NCBI GenBank assembly: GCA_963700895.1
Contig: CAVOZI010000016.1
Location: 496,001-560,000, forward strand
Direction: 5' to 3'
Source: Anderseniella sp963700895
GTDB lineage: Bacteria; Pseudomonadota; Alphaproteobacteria; Rhizobiales; Aestuariivirgaceae
Length of the DNA stretch: 64,000 bases
The notes beneath the pieces are model-generated. The model did no database searches and had not been told where the DNA came from. It worked only from the letters and a program-made list of their open reading frames with translations. The translations under genes were made by a program, and so were the position numbers. Each line of letters begins with the position of its first letter. The first letter of the stretch is position 1. Positions 63,482 to 64,000 of the stretch are shown here, piece by piece.

Positions 63482-63895
63482 ATGACAGCCCAGAAGGGAC
63501 GCGACCTGCTGCTCAAGATCGACAGCGATGGCGCAGGCATTTTCATTACCGTGGCAGGCCTGCGCTCGCATGCGCTGGCCTTCAACGCCGAAACCGTCGA
63601 CATCACCCACCAGGAAAGCGCGGGCGCATGGCGCGAACTTCTGGCCGGTGCGGGCGTGCGATCCGCCAGCGTGCGCGGGTCTGGCATTTTCCGCGATGCC
63701 GCCTCCGACGCCCGGTTGAGGCAGGTATTCTTCGACGGCCAGATCATCACCTGGCAGGTCGTCATTCCGGACTTCGGCGTGGTGGAAGGACCTTTTCAGG
63801 TGACCGCGCTGGAGCTCACCGGCACCCACGATGGCGAACTGACGTTCGAACTGGCGCTCAACTCGGGCGGCCAGCTGTCGTTCACGGCGCTGTAG
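63482..63895 (+). CDS. GTA major tail tube protein (g9, TP901-1 family)
   Basis: A 137-aa tail tube subunit. It begins MTAQKGRDLLLKIDSDGAG and carries FNAETVDITHQESAGAWREL and FDGQIITWQVVIPDFGVVEG, the TP901-1/GTA pattern. It lies 31 bases after g8 with GGAG near the start. Confidence 0.92.
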   Translation: MTAQKGRDLLLKIDSDGAGIFITVAGLRSHALAFNAETVDITHQESAGAWRELLAGAGVRSASVRGSGIFRDAASDARLRQVFFDGQIITWQVVIPDFGVVEGPFQVTALELTGTHDGELTFELALNSGGQLSFTAL

Positions 63896-63908
63896 CGAGG
63901 TCGCCGGC

Positions 63909-64000
63909 ATGGCAAATTCACAACGCGGCGACGTCAGCGCGCTCATCGGCGGCAGGCAGCGAACCTTGCGGCTGACGCTGGGCGCATTGGCCGAACTGGA
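63909..64000 (+). CDS. GTA family protein g10, N-terminal fragment (cut by window edge)
   Basis: The visible 30 codons read MANSQRGDVSALIGGRQRTL then RLTLGALAELE, the conserved N-terminus of the GTA g10 proteins (a tail assembly chaperone-like family). It begins 13 bases after the tail tube gene, and the rest lies outside the window. Confidence 0.85.
   Translation, partial: MANSQRGDVSALIGGRQRTLRLTLGALAEL

Noticed and set aside
56950..64000. Ordinary prophage
   Set aside because: No integrase, repressor or attachment-site repeats at the visible border; gene order and families match RcGTA-like clusters.

Overview
The window is chromosomal DNA from a GC-rich alphaproteobacterium. It most likely belongs to Hyphomicrobiales (Rhizobiales), genus not determinable. 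Supporting marks are a PhyR-NepR-EcfG general stress module with GGAAC-N16/17-CGTT promoters, a MucR/Ros regulator, small families typical of the class (DUF1491, DUF5330, DUF6456, DUF2336, PAS_5, a DUF1254/DUF1214 pair), a RibBX-type riboflavin enzyme and an RcGTA-like gene transfer agent cluster.

Layout. 1-9.8 kb: aroC (cut by the window edge), an O-methyltransferase, a small secreted protein, a histidine phosphatase, fabI, pdxH, an SDR, a Cys/Met PLP enzyme, a VCBS-repeat secreted protein, a class III aminotransferase and an amidase. 9.8-20.1 kb: an acyl-CoA synthetase, an alpha/beta hydrolase with an MBL hydrolase, bioY-pcaF, and the glycine cleavage operon gcvT-gcvH-gcvP behind a tandem glycine riboswitch. 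20.1-25.5 kb: a stress and light-sensing island with a CHASE-PAS-HWE histidine kinase, a 42-aa membrane protein, nepR, ecfG, phyR, a BLUF photoreceptor and a heme oxygenase. Three EcfG-type promoters in this island imply feedback control, and a fourth lies at 31.6 kb in front of an 81-aa membrane protein. 25.5-36 kb: tRNA-Pro and tRNA-Gln, an MFS transporter with an asparaginase, a Tat-exported beta-helix protein, a Rieske oxygenase, small membrane proteins and the two methylmalonyl-CoA mutase subunits.

36-57 kb: a HerA-like ATPase, a ribB fused to an N-terminal helix-turn-helix domain with a perfect palindrome over its ribosome binding site, an SDR, an acetamidase-family protein, sodB, glutaryl-CoA dehydrogenase, oligopeptidase B, msrB, a MaoC dehydratase, a DUF2336 protein, mucR, a PAS_5 protein, a DUF6456 protein, sufE, a DUF5330 protein, a peptidoglycan-binding protein, DUF1491, a 52-aa small protein, DUF1254/DUF1214, a class A penicillin-binding protein and a YcgN protein. 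57 kb to the end: the first ten genes of an RcGTA-like head and tail cluster, running out of the window in g10.

Sequence quality matters here. About twelve single-base shifts break the two mutase subunit genes, two break sodB, one breaks the asparaginase and one breaks the PAS_5 gene. The broken frames keep conserved protein sequence on both sides and I saw no substitution-type stops, so I favour consensus error over true decay. The strongest candidates for under-described biology are the HTH-RibB fusion with its palindrome, the BLUF/heme oxygenase/general stress island, and small stress-regulon membrane proteins.
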